Assembly (NCBI GenBank): GCA_947626715.1
Contig: CANQTG010000002.1
Location: forward strand, 1-64,000
DNA length: 64,000 bases
Direction of reading: 5' to 3'
DNA from: an uncultured Lachnospiraceae bacterium
Lineage (GTDB): Bacteria > Bacillota > Clostridia > Lachnospirales > Lachnospiraceae
Positions 40,058-49,582 of the stretch are shown piece by piece; the first letter of the stretch is position 1; every line of letters starts with the position of its first letter. A program made the translations under genes and the position numbers. The notes below the pieces were generated by a model. It made no database searches. It was not told the origin of the DNA and saw nothing but the letters and a program-made list of their open reading frames with translations.

Positions 40058-42508
40058 ATGAGTATTTACGATACGCTGAATGAGCGGCAGAAAGAAGCGG
40101 TACTGCAGACGGAGGGGCCGGTGCTGATACTGGCGGGGGCCGGTTCCGGCAAAACGAGGGTCTTAACGCACAGGATCGCATGGCTGATAGACCGGTGCGG
40201 CGTGGATCCGTGGAATATCATGGCGATCACCTTTACGAACAAGGCGGCGGGGGAGATGCGCGCGCGGGTGGATCAGATCGTGGGATTCGGATCGGAAAAG
40301 ATATGGGTCTCGACCTTTCATTCGAGCTGCGTCCGTATCCTGCGCAGGTACATAGACAGGCTGGGATACGATACGAATTTTACGATTTACGATACGGACG
40401 ACCAAAAGACGGTGATGAAGGACGTCTGCAAGCGGCTGCAGATCGACGTCAAAATGCTGAAGGAGCGGACGATATTAAACGCCATATCCTCGGCCAAGAA
40501 CGAATGTATGACGCCGGAGGAATTTGCGCGCGCGGAGGACGGCGATTTTACCGGAAAGCGCATAGCCGAGGCTTATGCGGAATATCAGAGGACGCTGCGC
40601 AGAAACAATGCGCTGGATTTTGACGATCTGCTCCTAAAGACGGTGGAGCTCTTTAAGACCTGTCCCGAGGTGCTGGATTCCTATCAGGAGCGGCTGCGCT
40701 ATATCATGGTAGACGAATATCAGGATACGAATACGGTGCAGTTTGAGCTGATCCGGCTCTTGGCGGCAAAGTACAGGAATCTGTGCGTCGTAGGGGACGA
40801 CGATCAGTCGATCTATAAATTCCGGGGCGCGAATATCAGGAATATTCTGGATTTTGAAAAGGTATATCCCGAGGCGAAGGTCGTGCGGCTGGAGCAGAAT
40901 TACCGTTCGACTCAGAATGTGCTGGACGCGGCCAATGAGATCATCCGAAACAATGTCGGCAGAAAGGAAAAGCGGCTCTGGACGGATAAAGGGGCGGGCA
41001 GTCTGATCCATTTTCGCCAGTTCGATACCGCCTATGACGAAGCGGAGTTCATCGCGCAGGATATCGGGCAGAAGGAGCGCAGGGGAGCGCTGGAATACGG
41101 AGACTGCGCGGTGCTGTTTCGGACGAACGCGCAGGCGCGGCTCTTGGAGGAACGCTTTGTCACGGAGGGGATCCCCTATGACGTCGTGGGCGGCGTGAAC
41201 TTTTACGCGAGAAAAGAGATCAGGGATCTGCTTTCCTATCTAAAGACGGTGGATAACGGGAGCGACGACGTCGCGGTAAGGCGTATCATCAATATTCCCA
41301 GACGCGGTATTGGGGCGACGACGATCGCGCGGGTTCAGGAATATGCGAACGAACGCCAGATCAGCTTTTATGACGCGCTGCGGGAGGCGGATCAGATCGC
41401 CTCGCTTGGCAGGAGCGCAGCGAAGCTGGGATCCTTTGTCATGCTGATCCAAAGCCTGCGCGCGAAGGTGGAGCACTATGGAATCGCGGGGCTCCTTAGG
41501 GATATCATTGAGACGACGGGGTATGTGCGTGAGCTTGAAGATTCCGACGAGGACGACGCAGAGAGCAGGATCGAGAATATCGACGAGCTGATGAACAAGG
41601 TCGTTTCCTACGAGGAGAGCCATGAGGAGGCAAGTCTCAGCGGGTTCCTTCAGGAGGTGGCGCTGGTCGCGGATATTGATAACGTATCGCAGGAGGGCGG
41701 CCGCGTGCTGCTCATGACGCTGCACAGCGCGAAGGGGCTGGAATTTTCCGACGTATATCTCTCCGGTATGGAGGATGGGCTCTTCCCCGGCTATCTGACG
41801 ATCACCTCCGACGATCCGGCCGAGATGGAGGAGGAGAGAAGGCTTGCCTATGTGGGGATCACGCGGGCGAAAAAGGAGCTGACGCTGACCTGTGCCCGGG
41901 CGCGGATGGTGCGCGGCGAGACCCAGTACAATATGGTCAGCCGCTTTCTGCGGGAGATACCGGAATCCCTCTTAGATCATAAGTTGCCGGACAGAAAAGT
42001 GTGGGAATGGGAGAGCGGGGAGACGCTTTCTTTCGGCAGCTCTTACGGCGACGGTGTGTTTGTGACGGGCGGCCGGAGACGCGAAGGCAGCGCGTCTATG
42101 TCGGACAGTTGGGGACACGAAGGCGGCGCAGCGGTAGCGGGCGGCCGTAAGCCCTCTTCCGACGGCTTTTATACGGCCTCCGCTCCAGAGGACGGGATCG
42201 GGCAGACGAGGCCGTCCGTCGATACAAGGCCGCGTCCAAAGGCGGTCTGGGCGCCCCGCCGGACGGCGGAAGAAAACAAGCCCTTCCTGACCAAAGCGTC
42301 CGCGGGTCTTTCCGGTCTTTCAAAGGGCGCGCCCGCGGGCGGGCGGCCCGATTACGAGGAGGGCGACCGGGTAAGGCATATCAAGTACGGCGAAGGGACC
42401 GTAACAAAGATCGAAGAAGGCGCGCGGGATTATCAGGTCACGGTGGATTTTGACAGCGCGGGCACGAAGATCATGTACGCCGCCTTTGCGAAGCTGCGCA
42501 GGGTGTAA
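40058..42508 (+). CDS. pcrA: ATP-dependent DNA helicase PcrA/UvrD
   Basis: LNERQKEAVLQTEGPVLILAGAGSGKTRVLTHRIAWLI, VDEYQDTN, LMTLHSAKGLEF; ATG at 40058. Confidence 0.96.
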   Translation: MSIYDTLNERQKEAVLQTEGPVLILAGAGSGKTRVLTHRIAWLIDRCGVDPWNIMAITFTNKAAGEMRARVDQIVGFGSEKIWVSTFHSSCVRILRRYIDRLGYDTNFTIYDTDDQKTVMKDVCKRLQIDVKMLKERTILNAISSAKNECMTPEEFARAEDGDFTGKRIAEAYAEYQRTLRRNNALDFDDLLLKTVELFKTCPEVLDSYQERLRYIMVDEYQDTNTVQFELIRLLAAKYRNLCVVGDDDQSIYKFRGANIRNILDFEKVYPEAKVVRLEQNYRSTQNVLDAANEIIRNNVGRKEKRLWTDKGAGSLIHFRQFDTAYDEAEFIAQDIGQKERRGALEYGDCAVLFRTNAQARLLEERFVTEGIPYDVVGGVNFYARKEIRDLLSYLKTVDNGSDDVAVRRIINIPRRGIGATTIARVQEYANERQISFYDALREADQIASLGRSAAKLGSFVMLIQSLRAKVEHYGIAGLLRDIIETTGYVRELEDSDEDDAESRIENIDELMNKVVSYEESHEEASLSGFLQEVALVADIDNVSQEGGRVLLMTLHSAKGLEFSDVYLSGMEDGLFPGYLTITSDDPAEMEEERRLAYVGITRAKKELTLTCARARMVRGETQYNMVSRFLREIPESLLDHKLPDRKVWEWESGETLSFGSSYGDGVFVTGGRRREGSASMSDSWGHEGGAAVAGGRKPSSDGFYTASAPEDGIGQTRPSVDTRPRPKAVWAPRRTAEENKPFLTKASAGLSGLSKGAPAGGRPDYEEGDRVRHIKYGEGTVTKIEEGARDYQVTVDFDSAGTKIMYAAFAKLRRV

Positions 42509-42545
42509 GAGGGAAGCGCCGCGCACCCGCGGGCGGGGATTGGGC

Positions 42546-42574
42546 TTGAGAATCGGGGAAGGAACGTGTATAAT
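42546..42574 (+). promoter_or_regulatory. Sigma-A promoter TTGAGA-17-TATAAT
   Basis: Boxes at 42546-42551 and 42569-42574 upstream of the 42638 gene. Confidence 0.7.
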
Positions 42575-42637
42575 GCTATAGGGGAAACTGACATATGGTT
42601 GATTGGCAAAGACTAAAGAAAAGAGGGGGACACTGTC

Positions 42638-43462
42638 ATGAAATATAAGATTTTGCTGGCTGGGAAAAACAATACGATCATCAATGACTTTTTTTCGCTG
42701 ATAGACGGGAGCGCGGAGCTTATGACGACTTCGGTGCGTTGGGAAGATCTGCTGGCGCATATGCGTTATTTCCAGCCGGATGCGTTTTGCTACTGTATCT
42801 ATAACGAGCCCGTGGATATCATCAAGCGGATGATCGTGCTCAAGGATAGACTGGAGGAGAACCGGATCCCGTTCTTTTTAGTGGGCTCCGATACGGAGTG
42901 CATGGAGTTTACCAAGATAGCCGTCGTGACGGCGGATATGACCTTATCCACGCCGATCAAGGCGGCGACGATCGAGGAAAATATCATCAAATATCTGGAC
43001 AGGAGAAGGGAAGAAGAGGAAAGGCGCAGGGAAGAGGAAAGACGCCGGGCCGAGGAGATGGCAAGGGCGGCTGAGCTGGCAAGGCGCAAGCATGTGCTCG
43101 TGGTGGACGACGATTCGATGATGCTCAAAACGATCAAGGAGCAGCTCCACGACAAGTACGATATCGCCACGGCGATCAGCGGGAAGATCGCGCTGAAGTT
43201 TTTGGAGAAAAAGATGACGGATCTGATCCTGTTGGATTATGAGATGCCGGGCGAATCGGGCCCCGATGTGCTCGAAAAGCTCCGTGAAAACGACAAGACG
43301 AAGGAGATCCCCGTTATCTTCTTAACCGGCGTGACGGAGCGGGATAAGATCGCGCAGGTGCTTGTCATGAAGCCGCAGGGCTATCTCTTAAAGCCGATCG
43401 ACCATGATAAGCTGACGGAAGCCATCGATAAAGTACTGGGAGGAAAAGAGGATGGGGAATGA
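42638..43462 (+). CDS. Dual-receiver protein: pseudo-receiver + charged helix + canonical REC, no output domain
   Basis: C-terminal HVLVVDDDSMMLKTI...DLILLDYEMPG...VIFLTG...LLKPID; linker REEEERRREEERRRAEEMARAAELARRK. Confidence 0.85.
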   Translation: MKYKILLAGKNNTIINDFFSLIDGSAELMTTSVRWEDLLAHMRYFQPDAFCYCIYNEPVDIIKRMIVLKDRLEENRIPFFLVGSDTECMEFTKIAVVTADMTLSTPIKAATIEENIIKYLDRRREEEERRREEERRRAEEMARAAELARRKHVLVVDDDSMMLKTIKEQLHDKYDIATAISGKIALKFLEKKMTDLILLDYEMPGESGPDVLEKLRENDKTKEIPVIFLTGVTERDKIAQVLVMKPQGYLLKPIDHDKLTEAIDKVLGGKEDGE

Positions 43463-46142
43463 GAAGGAATTGAGCCTCGTGGATCTGGTCGATATCGAGG
43501 TGCTGCAGTGCATTCAGGACGCTTTTTCCGATATGGTGGGCATGGCGGCGCTGACGACGGACCACAGGGGCATCCCGGTGACAAAGGGCTCTAATTTTAC
43601 GGACTTTTGCACCAAATATACCAGAGCCTCCGAGGTCGGGCGCAAGCGGTGCGAGGCCTGCGATAAATACAGCGTGAAAAGGACGGAGGAGGAGGCCGCC
43701 GCCATTATCTACCACTGCCATGCGGGGCTGATCGACTTTGCGGCCCCGATCACATTGGAGGGGGAACGGATCGGGGCCATTATCGGCGGACAGGTCCTAA
43801 CGCAGGAGCCGGATTTAGAGCAGGCGAGGCGGTTGGCGATAGCGATCGGCGTAGATCCGGATGAATATGTCGAGGCGCTCAAAAAGATCAGTATCATCAG
43901 CCAGAAGGATCTGGATAAGGCCGCGGTGTTCTTGTCCCGGATATCGAAAGTCTTTTCCGATATTGCGTACAGCAGCAGCAAGCGGCTCGAGGCAAACCGC
44001 GAGATCGAAAGGGCCGCCAAGATGAAATCGGACTTTCTGGCGAATATGAGCCATGAGATCAGGACGCCGATGAACGCGGTGATCGGCATGGCGGAGATGG
44101 CGCTGCGCGAGGAGCTGCCCCCGAACGCGCGGGATTATATCAACCAGATCAAATCCTCGGGCGCGGAGCTGCTGCGCATTATCAACGATATTCTGGATTT
44201 TTCCAAGATCGAATCCGGCAAAATGGATATCAGCCCGGTGGAATACGAGACGATGTCGGTCGTAAGCGACGTGGCTAATGTGATCAGTACGCGCATGAAG
44301 GAGAAAAACGTGGAGCTGATCATGGACGTCGCGCCGGATATCCCCGAGCAGCTATACGGGGACAATGTCAGGATCAAGCAGGTGCTGATCAATATTGCCA
44401 ATAACGCGGTGAAATTCACGAACGAAGGCAGGGTCGCGATGCGGATAAGCCCGGAGCGCCGGGGAAAGGACGAGGTCAATCTGCATTTTACCGTGGAGGA
44501 TACGGGTATCGGGATCAAAAAGCACGATATGGAAAAGCTGTTCCAGTCCTTCCAGCAGCTCGACAGCAAGCGCAACCGCAATATCGAGGGAACGGGGCTG
44601 GGGCTCGCCATTTCCAAACGCCTTTTAAATCTGATGGGCGGGGATATCGAAGTGGAGAGCGAATACGGGAAGGGCAGCACCTTCCGCTTTACCGTCCCGC
44701 AGCATATCGTCAACGATACGCCCGCGATCATCCTTTCCGATCCCGAGGGAAAGGCCGCCGCCGGAATGCTGGCCAATGCGGATGCGGACGCGCAGATGAT
44801 AGCGGACTGCCGTATGCTCGGAATCGGGTATGAGAACATCGATTCCGAGGATGCGCTGTTGGAATACGCGCTGCGCAATGAAGGGAAGGAGCTCTTTTTC
44901 TTTATCAGCAGGGAATATTTTTCTACGGCGTGGGAGGATTTCGCCCGCAGCCACTCGGAGATCACCGTCGTCCTGATCATCGACTTTGCGCAGACGATCC
45001 AGTACAATATCCCCAATCTCCTTGTCGTGAAAAAGCCGGTATACACGCTGACGCTGGCCTCGATATTGGGCCACAAGGAAATGCGCTATAAGGTGCAGGA
45101 TTCCACGGGCAGCGATATGGACTTTATCGCGCCCGATGCCAAGATCCTGATCGTAGACGACAACGCGGTCAACCTAAAGGTCGTAGAGGGGCTGTTGGAG
45201 CCGCTGAAAATGCGGGTGGATACGGCGCTGAGCGGACGGGAGGCGATCAACAGGATCGATATCGAGCGGTATGATATCATCTATATGGATCATATGATGC
45301 CGGAATTAGACGGCGTGGAGACGACGCACATTATCCGGCGTTTTTATGAGAGCTATAACGATGTGCCCATCGTCGCGCTGTCCGCCAATGCGATGGACGG
45401 GACAAAGGAGATGTTCCTGCGGGAGGGCATGAACGATTTCGTGCCGAAGCCGATCGAGCTGCGCGCCCTGATCGCGAGCGTGCGCAAATGGCTGCCCGAT
45501 GAAAAGATACAGCATAATTATGAAATACAGGATATGGAGGAGCAGAAGGCGGAACACATCACGGTGGGCGATCTGGATACGGACGCCGCGATCGGTATGC
45601 TCGGCAGTGAAAAGATGTTCTGGACCGTCCTAGAGACCTATTATAAGTCGATCGCGAAGAAGGCGAATCTGATCGAGGAGCTGGAAGCAAAGGAGGATTG
45701 GCCGGCCTATACGATCGAGGTCCATGCGCTGAAGAGCTCGTCGAAGCAGATCGGCGCGATGGAGCTGTCCAATATGGCGGCGGATATGGAAAAGGCGGGG
45801 AACGAGGCCAACGGCGTCCTGATCCACAGCAAGACGGGCAGGATGCTGGAACGCTACCGCAGCTATCTCAAGTCGCTTCAGGGATTTTTGGTAAAGGAAG
45901 AGGACGGAGCGGAAAAAGAAGAGATCACAAACGAGCGTCTGCAGGAATTTTTCGTCCAAATGCTGGACGCGGCCGAAAATCTGGATATGGACGGAATGGA
46001 GCATGTGATCGGAGAGATGGAAGGCTACCGGTACGACGACTGGCAGGCGGCGTTCTTTGAACGGCTCAAGGAAGCGGTGCAGGACGTCGATACGGACGCC
46101 TGCGAGACGATCGTCGGGGAATGGGGAAGCAAGCTGGAATGA
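43452..46142 (+). CDS. Hybrid histidine kinase: PocR sensory domain, HisKA, HATPase, degenerate REC, REC, Hpt
   Basis: FCTKYTRASEVGRKRCEACDKYS...YHCHAGLIDFAAPI; SHEIRTPMNAVIGMAEMAL; KILIVDDNAVNLKVVEGLL; EVHALKSSSKQIGA. Confidence 0.93.
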   Translation: MGNEKELSLVDLVDIEVLQCIQDAFSDMVGMAALTTDHRGIPVTKGSNFTDFCTKYTRASEVGRKRCEACDKYSVKRTEEEAAAIIYHCHAGLIDFAAPITLEGERIGAIIGGQVLTQEPDLEQARRLAIAIGVDPDEYVEALKKISIISQKDLDKAAVFLSRISKVFSDIAYSSSKRLEANREIERAAKMKSDFLANMSHEIRTPMNAVIGMAEMALREELPPNARDYINQIKSSGAELLRIINDILDFSKIESGKMDISPVEYETMSVVSDVANVISTRMKEKNVELIMDVAPDIPEQLYGDNVRIKQVLINIANNAVKFTNEGRVAMRISPERRGKDEVNLHFTVEDTGIGIKKHDMEKLFQSFQQLDSKRNRNIEGTGLGLAISKRLLNLMGGDIEVESEYGKGSTFRFTVPQHIVNDTPAIILSDPEGKAAAGMLANADADAQMIADCRMLGIGYENIDSEDALLEYALRNEGKELFFFISREYFSTAWEDFARSHSEITVVLIIDFAQTIQYNIPNLLVVKKPVYTLTLASILGHKEMRYKVQDSTGSDMDFIAPDAKILIVDDNAVNLKVVEGLLEPLKMRVDTALSGREAINRIDIERYDIIYMDHMMPELDGVETTHIIRRFYESYNDVPIVALSANAMDGTKEMFLREGMNDFVPKPIELRALIASVRKWLPDEKIQHNYEIQDMEEQKAEHITVGDLDTDAAIGMLGSEKMFWTVLETYYKSIAKKANLIEELEAKEDWPAYTIEVHALKSSSKQIGAMELSNMAADMEKAGNEANGVLIHSKTGRMLERYRSYLKSLQGFLVKEEDGAEKEEITNERLQEFFVQMLDAAENLDMDGMEHVIGEMEGYRYDDWQAAFFERLKEAVQDVDTDACETIVGEWGSKLE

Positions 46143-46180
46143 GCGCAGGGCTCTCCTGCGCAGGAGCATAGGAGGCGGTT

Positions 46181-46615
46181 ATGAAGGAGTATGAGAGCAT
46201 ACATCTTGTGCGGCCCGACGATCTGAACCATCACGGGACGCTCTTTGCCGCGCGCGGGGCGGCGTGGTTCGTGGAGGCGGCCTTTATCGCCGCGGGCTGT
46301 ACCTGCGGTGGCACGGACGGCGTCGTGTGCCGCGCTCTGGAGGAGATGTCCTTTAAGCGGCCGGTGAAACCGGGGACGCTCCTGCGCTTTCTGGCGCGGG
46401 CCGTTTATGCGGGGAGCAGCAGCCTGACCGTGGCGGTAACGGCGCAGGACGCTCTGGACGGGGCCGTATGTCTGGAAGGGCTGGTCACGTTCGTAACGAT
46501 CGGGGAAGACGGCGCAAAGCGGGCGCACCATATCGTTTTGGACGAGCCGGAGGACGAGCGGGAGGCTGGGCAGAGAGAGGCCGCAAAGCGGCTGCGGAGC
46601 AGACAGGGACGATAA
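46181..46615 (+). CDS. Hotdog-fold acyl-CoA thioesterase
   Basis: VRPDDLNHHGTLFAARGAAWFVEAAFIAA. Confidence 0.85.
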   Translation: MKEYESIHLVRPDDLNHHGTLFAARGAAWFVEAAFIAAGCTCGGTDGVVCRALEEMSFKRPVKPGTLLRFLARAVYAGSSSLTVAVTAQDALDGAVCLEGLVTFVTIGEDGAKRAHHIVLDEPEDEREAGQREAAKRLRSRQGR

Positions 46616-46638
46616 GGCGGATAAAAGGAGGGAAGCGT

Positions 46639-46986
46639 ATGCTTTTTTTGTGGTATCCAAAATGCAGCACATGCCAGAAGGCGAAAAAATGGCTGGACGG
46701 GCATGGAATTTCTTATGAGCTGCGCGATATCAAGGAGGAACATCCCAGCGCGGCAGAGCTGGAAGCGTGGCAGAGGCTGGGCGGGCTGGAGATGAAAAAG
46801 CTGTTTAATACCAGCGGTATGCTGTACCGCTCCATGAACCTGAAGGAAAAACTGACGCAGATGTCAGATAAGGAAAAGATAGAGCTCCTCGCGACGGACG
46901 GAATGCTGGTAAAGCGCCCGCTCCTGATTGCGGAGGACGCCGTGCTGACGGGCTTTCGGGAAGCGGAATGGGAGAAGCTTTTATAA
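46639..46986 (+). CDS. ArsC/Spx/MgsR-family (glutaredoxin-like) protein
   Basis: MLFLWYPKCSTCQKAKKWLDGHGISYELRDIKEEHPS...KLFNTSG. Confidence 0.92.
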   Translation: MLFLWYPKCSTCQKAKKWLDGHGISYELRDIKEEHPSAAELEAWQRLGGLEMKKLFNTSGMLYRSMNLKEKLTQMSDKEKIELLATDGMLVKRPLLIAEDAVLTGFREAEWEKLL

Positions 46987-47034
46987 GCGGAAAAGCATGA
47001 GTTGAGATCAGCATAGTAACGGGTGGGGGACGTT

Positions 47035-48480
47035 ATGAAAGCAAGGATAAGGAAAGCGTTTGCGCTGCTTACGTTTGCGGCGCTTCTGCTTACGGGCTGC
47101 GGCGGCGCGGAAAGCGCGGGCTATGATCTGCCTGCGCAGGAAACCGTACAGAGCATAGAGAGCATTGCGCAGAGCGGGCGGAGAGCCGAGCAGAGCACGG
47201 AGAACGCCGTACAAAGCGCAGAGAATACTGCGCAGAGCTCTCAAAGAACCGAGCAAAGTATAGAGAGCATTGCGCAGAGCGGGCAGGGCACGGAGGACAC
47301 CGTACAAAGCGTGGAGAACGCCGAGCAGGGCGCGGAGAGCATTGCACAGAGCGGGCAAAACCGCGATACGGGCGAAGAAGCGTATCTTGTGTCGGAGCAT
47401 GAGACGATACGGGCGGCGGCAAAGGGCGCGTCCGGAGGGGACGGGATACAGAGCGGCGCAGAGACGGAGGCCGAGCTGCACTTTATCGACGTAGGACAGG
47501 GAGACGCGACGCTGGTCAAATGCGGCGGCCATGCGATGCTGATCGACTGCGGCGAAAACGACAAGGGTACGCTCGTGCAGCGGTATCTGCAAAAGCAGGG
47601 CGTAACGAAGCTGGATTATCTGGTGCTGACCCACCCGGATTCCGACCATATCGGCGGCGCGGACGTTGTCGTTACCAAATTTGAGATCGGGCAGGTATTT
47701 ATGGCCGATTATACGAAGGAAAACAAGACGTACCGAGATTTGATCGGAGCGCTTTCCGATAAGCGGCTGGGCTGGCAGACGCCTAAGCCCGGCAGCGTCT
47801 TTTCTCTTGGCGGCGCGGAATTTACCGTTTTGGGGCCGGTGGGACGCTATGAGGATCCGAACAATTCTTCCCTTGTGCTGCGCCTTGACGTCGGGGACGT
47901 GAGCTTTTTGTTTACCGGGGACGCGCAGGAGCCCGCCGAAACGGATATGCTGAGGGCGGGCGCGGACGTGGCGGCGGATGTCTATCAGGTCGGACATCAC
48001 GGAAGCGATACCTCCTCAAGCGAGGCGTTTTTAAAGGCGGTCGCGCCGGACTATGCGGTCATAAGCTGCGCGGAGGGCAACTCTTACGGCCATCCCCACG
48101 CGGCGGTGCTCAATACGCTGCGCGCAATGGGAGTATCCGTCTTTCGTACCGACGAACAGGGCAGTATCGTGGCCCGTACCGACGGCAAGAGCGTGAAATG
48201 GAACAGCGCGCCGTCCGAGAGCTGGCAGGCGGGAGAACGGACGGGCTCAGCCGCGGCGCAGACGGTTACGGGGATCAAGCAAAGCGGGACCCAAGCGCAG
48301 GCGGCCGGGGATACCGGCACGGCGCAGGCCGGCTCTTATATCGGAAATAAAAATAACGGGAAGCTCCACCGAGCCACCTGCAAGCATTTGCCTAAGGAAG
48401 AGAACCGGGCGGTATTTGCGAGCAGGGAAGAGGCTGTGGAGGCGGGATACGACGACCCCTGCAAGCTATGTAAGCCGTAA
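47035..48480 (+). CDS. Secreted ComEC/Rec2-like MBL-fold hydrolase lipoprotein with C-terminal Cys/His module
   Basis: LTGCGG lipobox; FIDVGQGDATLVKCGGHAMLIDCG; LTHPDSDHIGG; C-terminal HRATCKHL...CKLCKP. Confidence 0.88.
   Translation: MKARIRKAFALLTFAALLLTGCGGAESAGYDLPAQETVQSIESIAQSGRRAEQSTENAVQSAENTAQSSQRTEQSIESIAQSGQGTEDTVQSVENAEQGAESIAQSGQNRDTGEEAYLVSEHETIRAAAKGASGGDGIQSGAETEAELHFIDVGQGDATLVKCGGHAMLIDCGENDKGTLVQRYLQKQGVTKLDYLVLTHPDSDHIGGADVVVTKFEIGQVFMADYTKENKTYRDLIGALSDKRLGWQTPKPGSVFSLGGAEFTVLGPVGRYEDPNNSSLVLRLDVGDVSFLFTGDAQEPAETDMLRAGADVAADVYQVGHHGSDTSSSEAFLKAVAPDYAVISCAEGNSYGHPHAAVLNTLRAMGVSVFRTDEQGSIVARTDGKSVKWNSAPSESWQAGERTGSAAAQTVTGIKQSGTQAQAAGDTGTAQAGSYIGNKNNGKLHRATCKHLPKEENRAVFASREEAVEAGYDDPCKLCKP
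47140..47370 (+). repeat. Degenerate coding tandem repeat (QSIESIAQSG/ENAVQSAEN units)
   Basis: CAGAGC(A/G)... GAGAGCATTGCGCAGAGCGGGC recurs several times. Confidence 0.8.
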
Positions 48481-48517
48481 AGGGAACGTTTGAAACATAG
48501 GAAAGGAAGGAAAGCGC

Positions 48518-49506
48518 ATGAAGATTTATGTCTGGGGGACTGGAAGACTGGTCGGAAAGGTGGTTGGAAAGCATATCCCGTTGGAGGATGTGGAGGCTTT
48601 TGTAGATAATGATAGTTCCAAAAGCGAGTATATGGGGAAAAAAGTAATTTCTCCGGTAGAATTATCCGGGCTCGGATATGATGTCGTTCTTGTGGCAAAT
48701 TTATACAGAAAAGAAATTTACGAACAGTGCCTGTCGCTGGGTATCGATGTTTCGAGGGTGATCTTTTTATACAATAACTGTGAGCTGAAAGATATCAATG
48801 TCAATTATGATTTGGCACAAAAGGTTCTCGGAGAGGAATATACCGCTCTTGTCCGTAATCGCTATCATGTAGTAAGGGGTGTGGAGGCTTATGGAAAACC
48901 GGCTCCCGTACTGCAAATATGCGGGGGGGGTATAGCCTGAGCGATTATGTCAGGACGGAATGCTTTGCCCTTGCGGTAAAGGAAATCTATAAACGGCAGT
49001 TAAAGGGAAATGTGGCCGAGCTGGGTGTGTTTCGGGGAGAATTTGCGCAGTATATCAACGCGGCGTTTCCAGATAAAACCTGTTACCTGTTTGATACTTT
49101 TGACGGATTTGACGCTAATGAGGCTTTGACGGAAATGAAAAGCGGTAACTGCACAGACGCTTTCATAGAAGCCTATAGACAGACGAATGTGCCGGTTGTC
49201 TTAAAACGGATGAAATATTTGGAAAATATTGTGATTCAGCAGGGATATTTTCCAGAATCGCTACAGGGCTTAGAGGATACTTTCTGCTTTGTGTCGTTAG
49301 ACGTAGATTTTGAAGCGTCCATTTATGAAGGGTTAAAGTATTTTTATCCAAGACTGGAAACGGGCGGCTATCTATTTATTCATGATTATAACAGTGATTT
49401 GCGGGGCGTAGAGAAAGCGGTAGACCGATATGAAAGAGATATGAAATTATCGCTTTGTAAAATGCCGTTATGCGATGCGAATGGTACTCTGGTTGTTATG
49501 AAATAA
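48518..49506 (+). pseudogene. TylF/MycF-type methyltransferase gene interrupted at a G8 tract (two ORFs 48518-48940 and 48919-49506)
   Basis: N-terminal MKIYVWGTGRLVGKVVGKHIPLEDVEAFVDND; C-terminal AELGVFRGEFAQYINAAFPDKTCYLFDTFDGFD; 9 Gs would make one frame. Confidence 0.75.
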
Positions 49507-49582
49507 ATAGAGTGGGTAAATGGCAGACAACGGTCTAAGTTGATGATATCTCAAAGACACGATATGACGGGGGATCTAGGGC

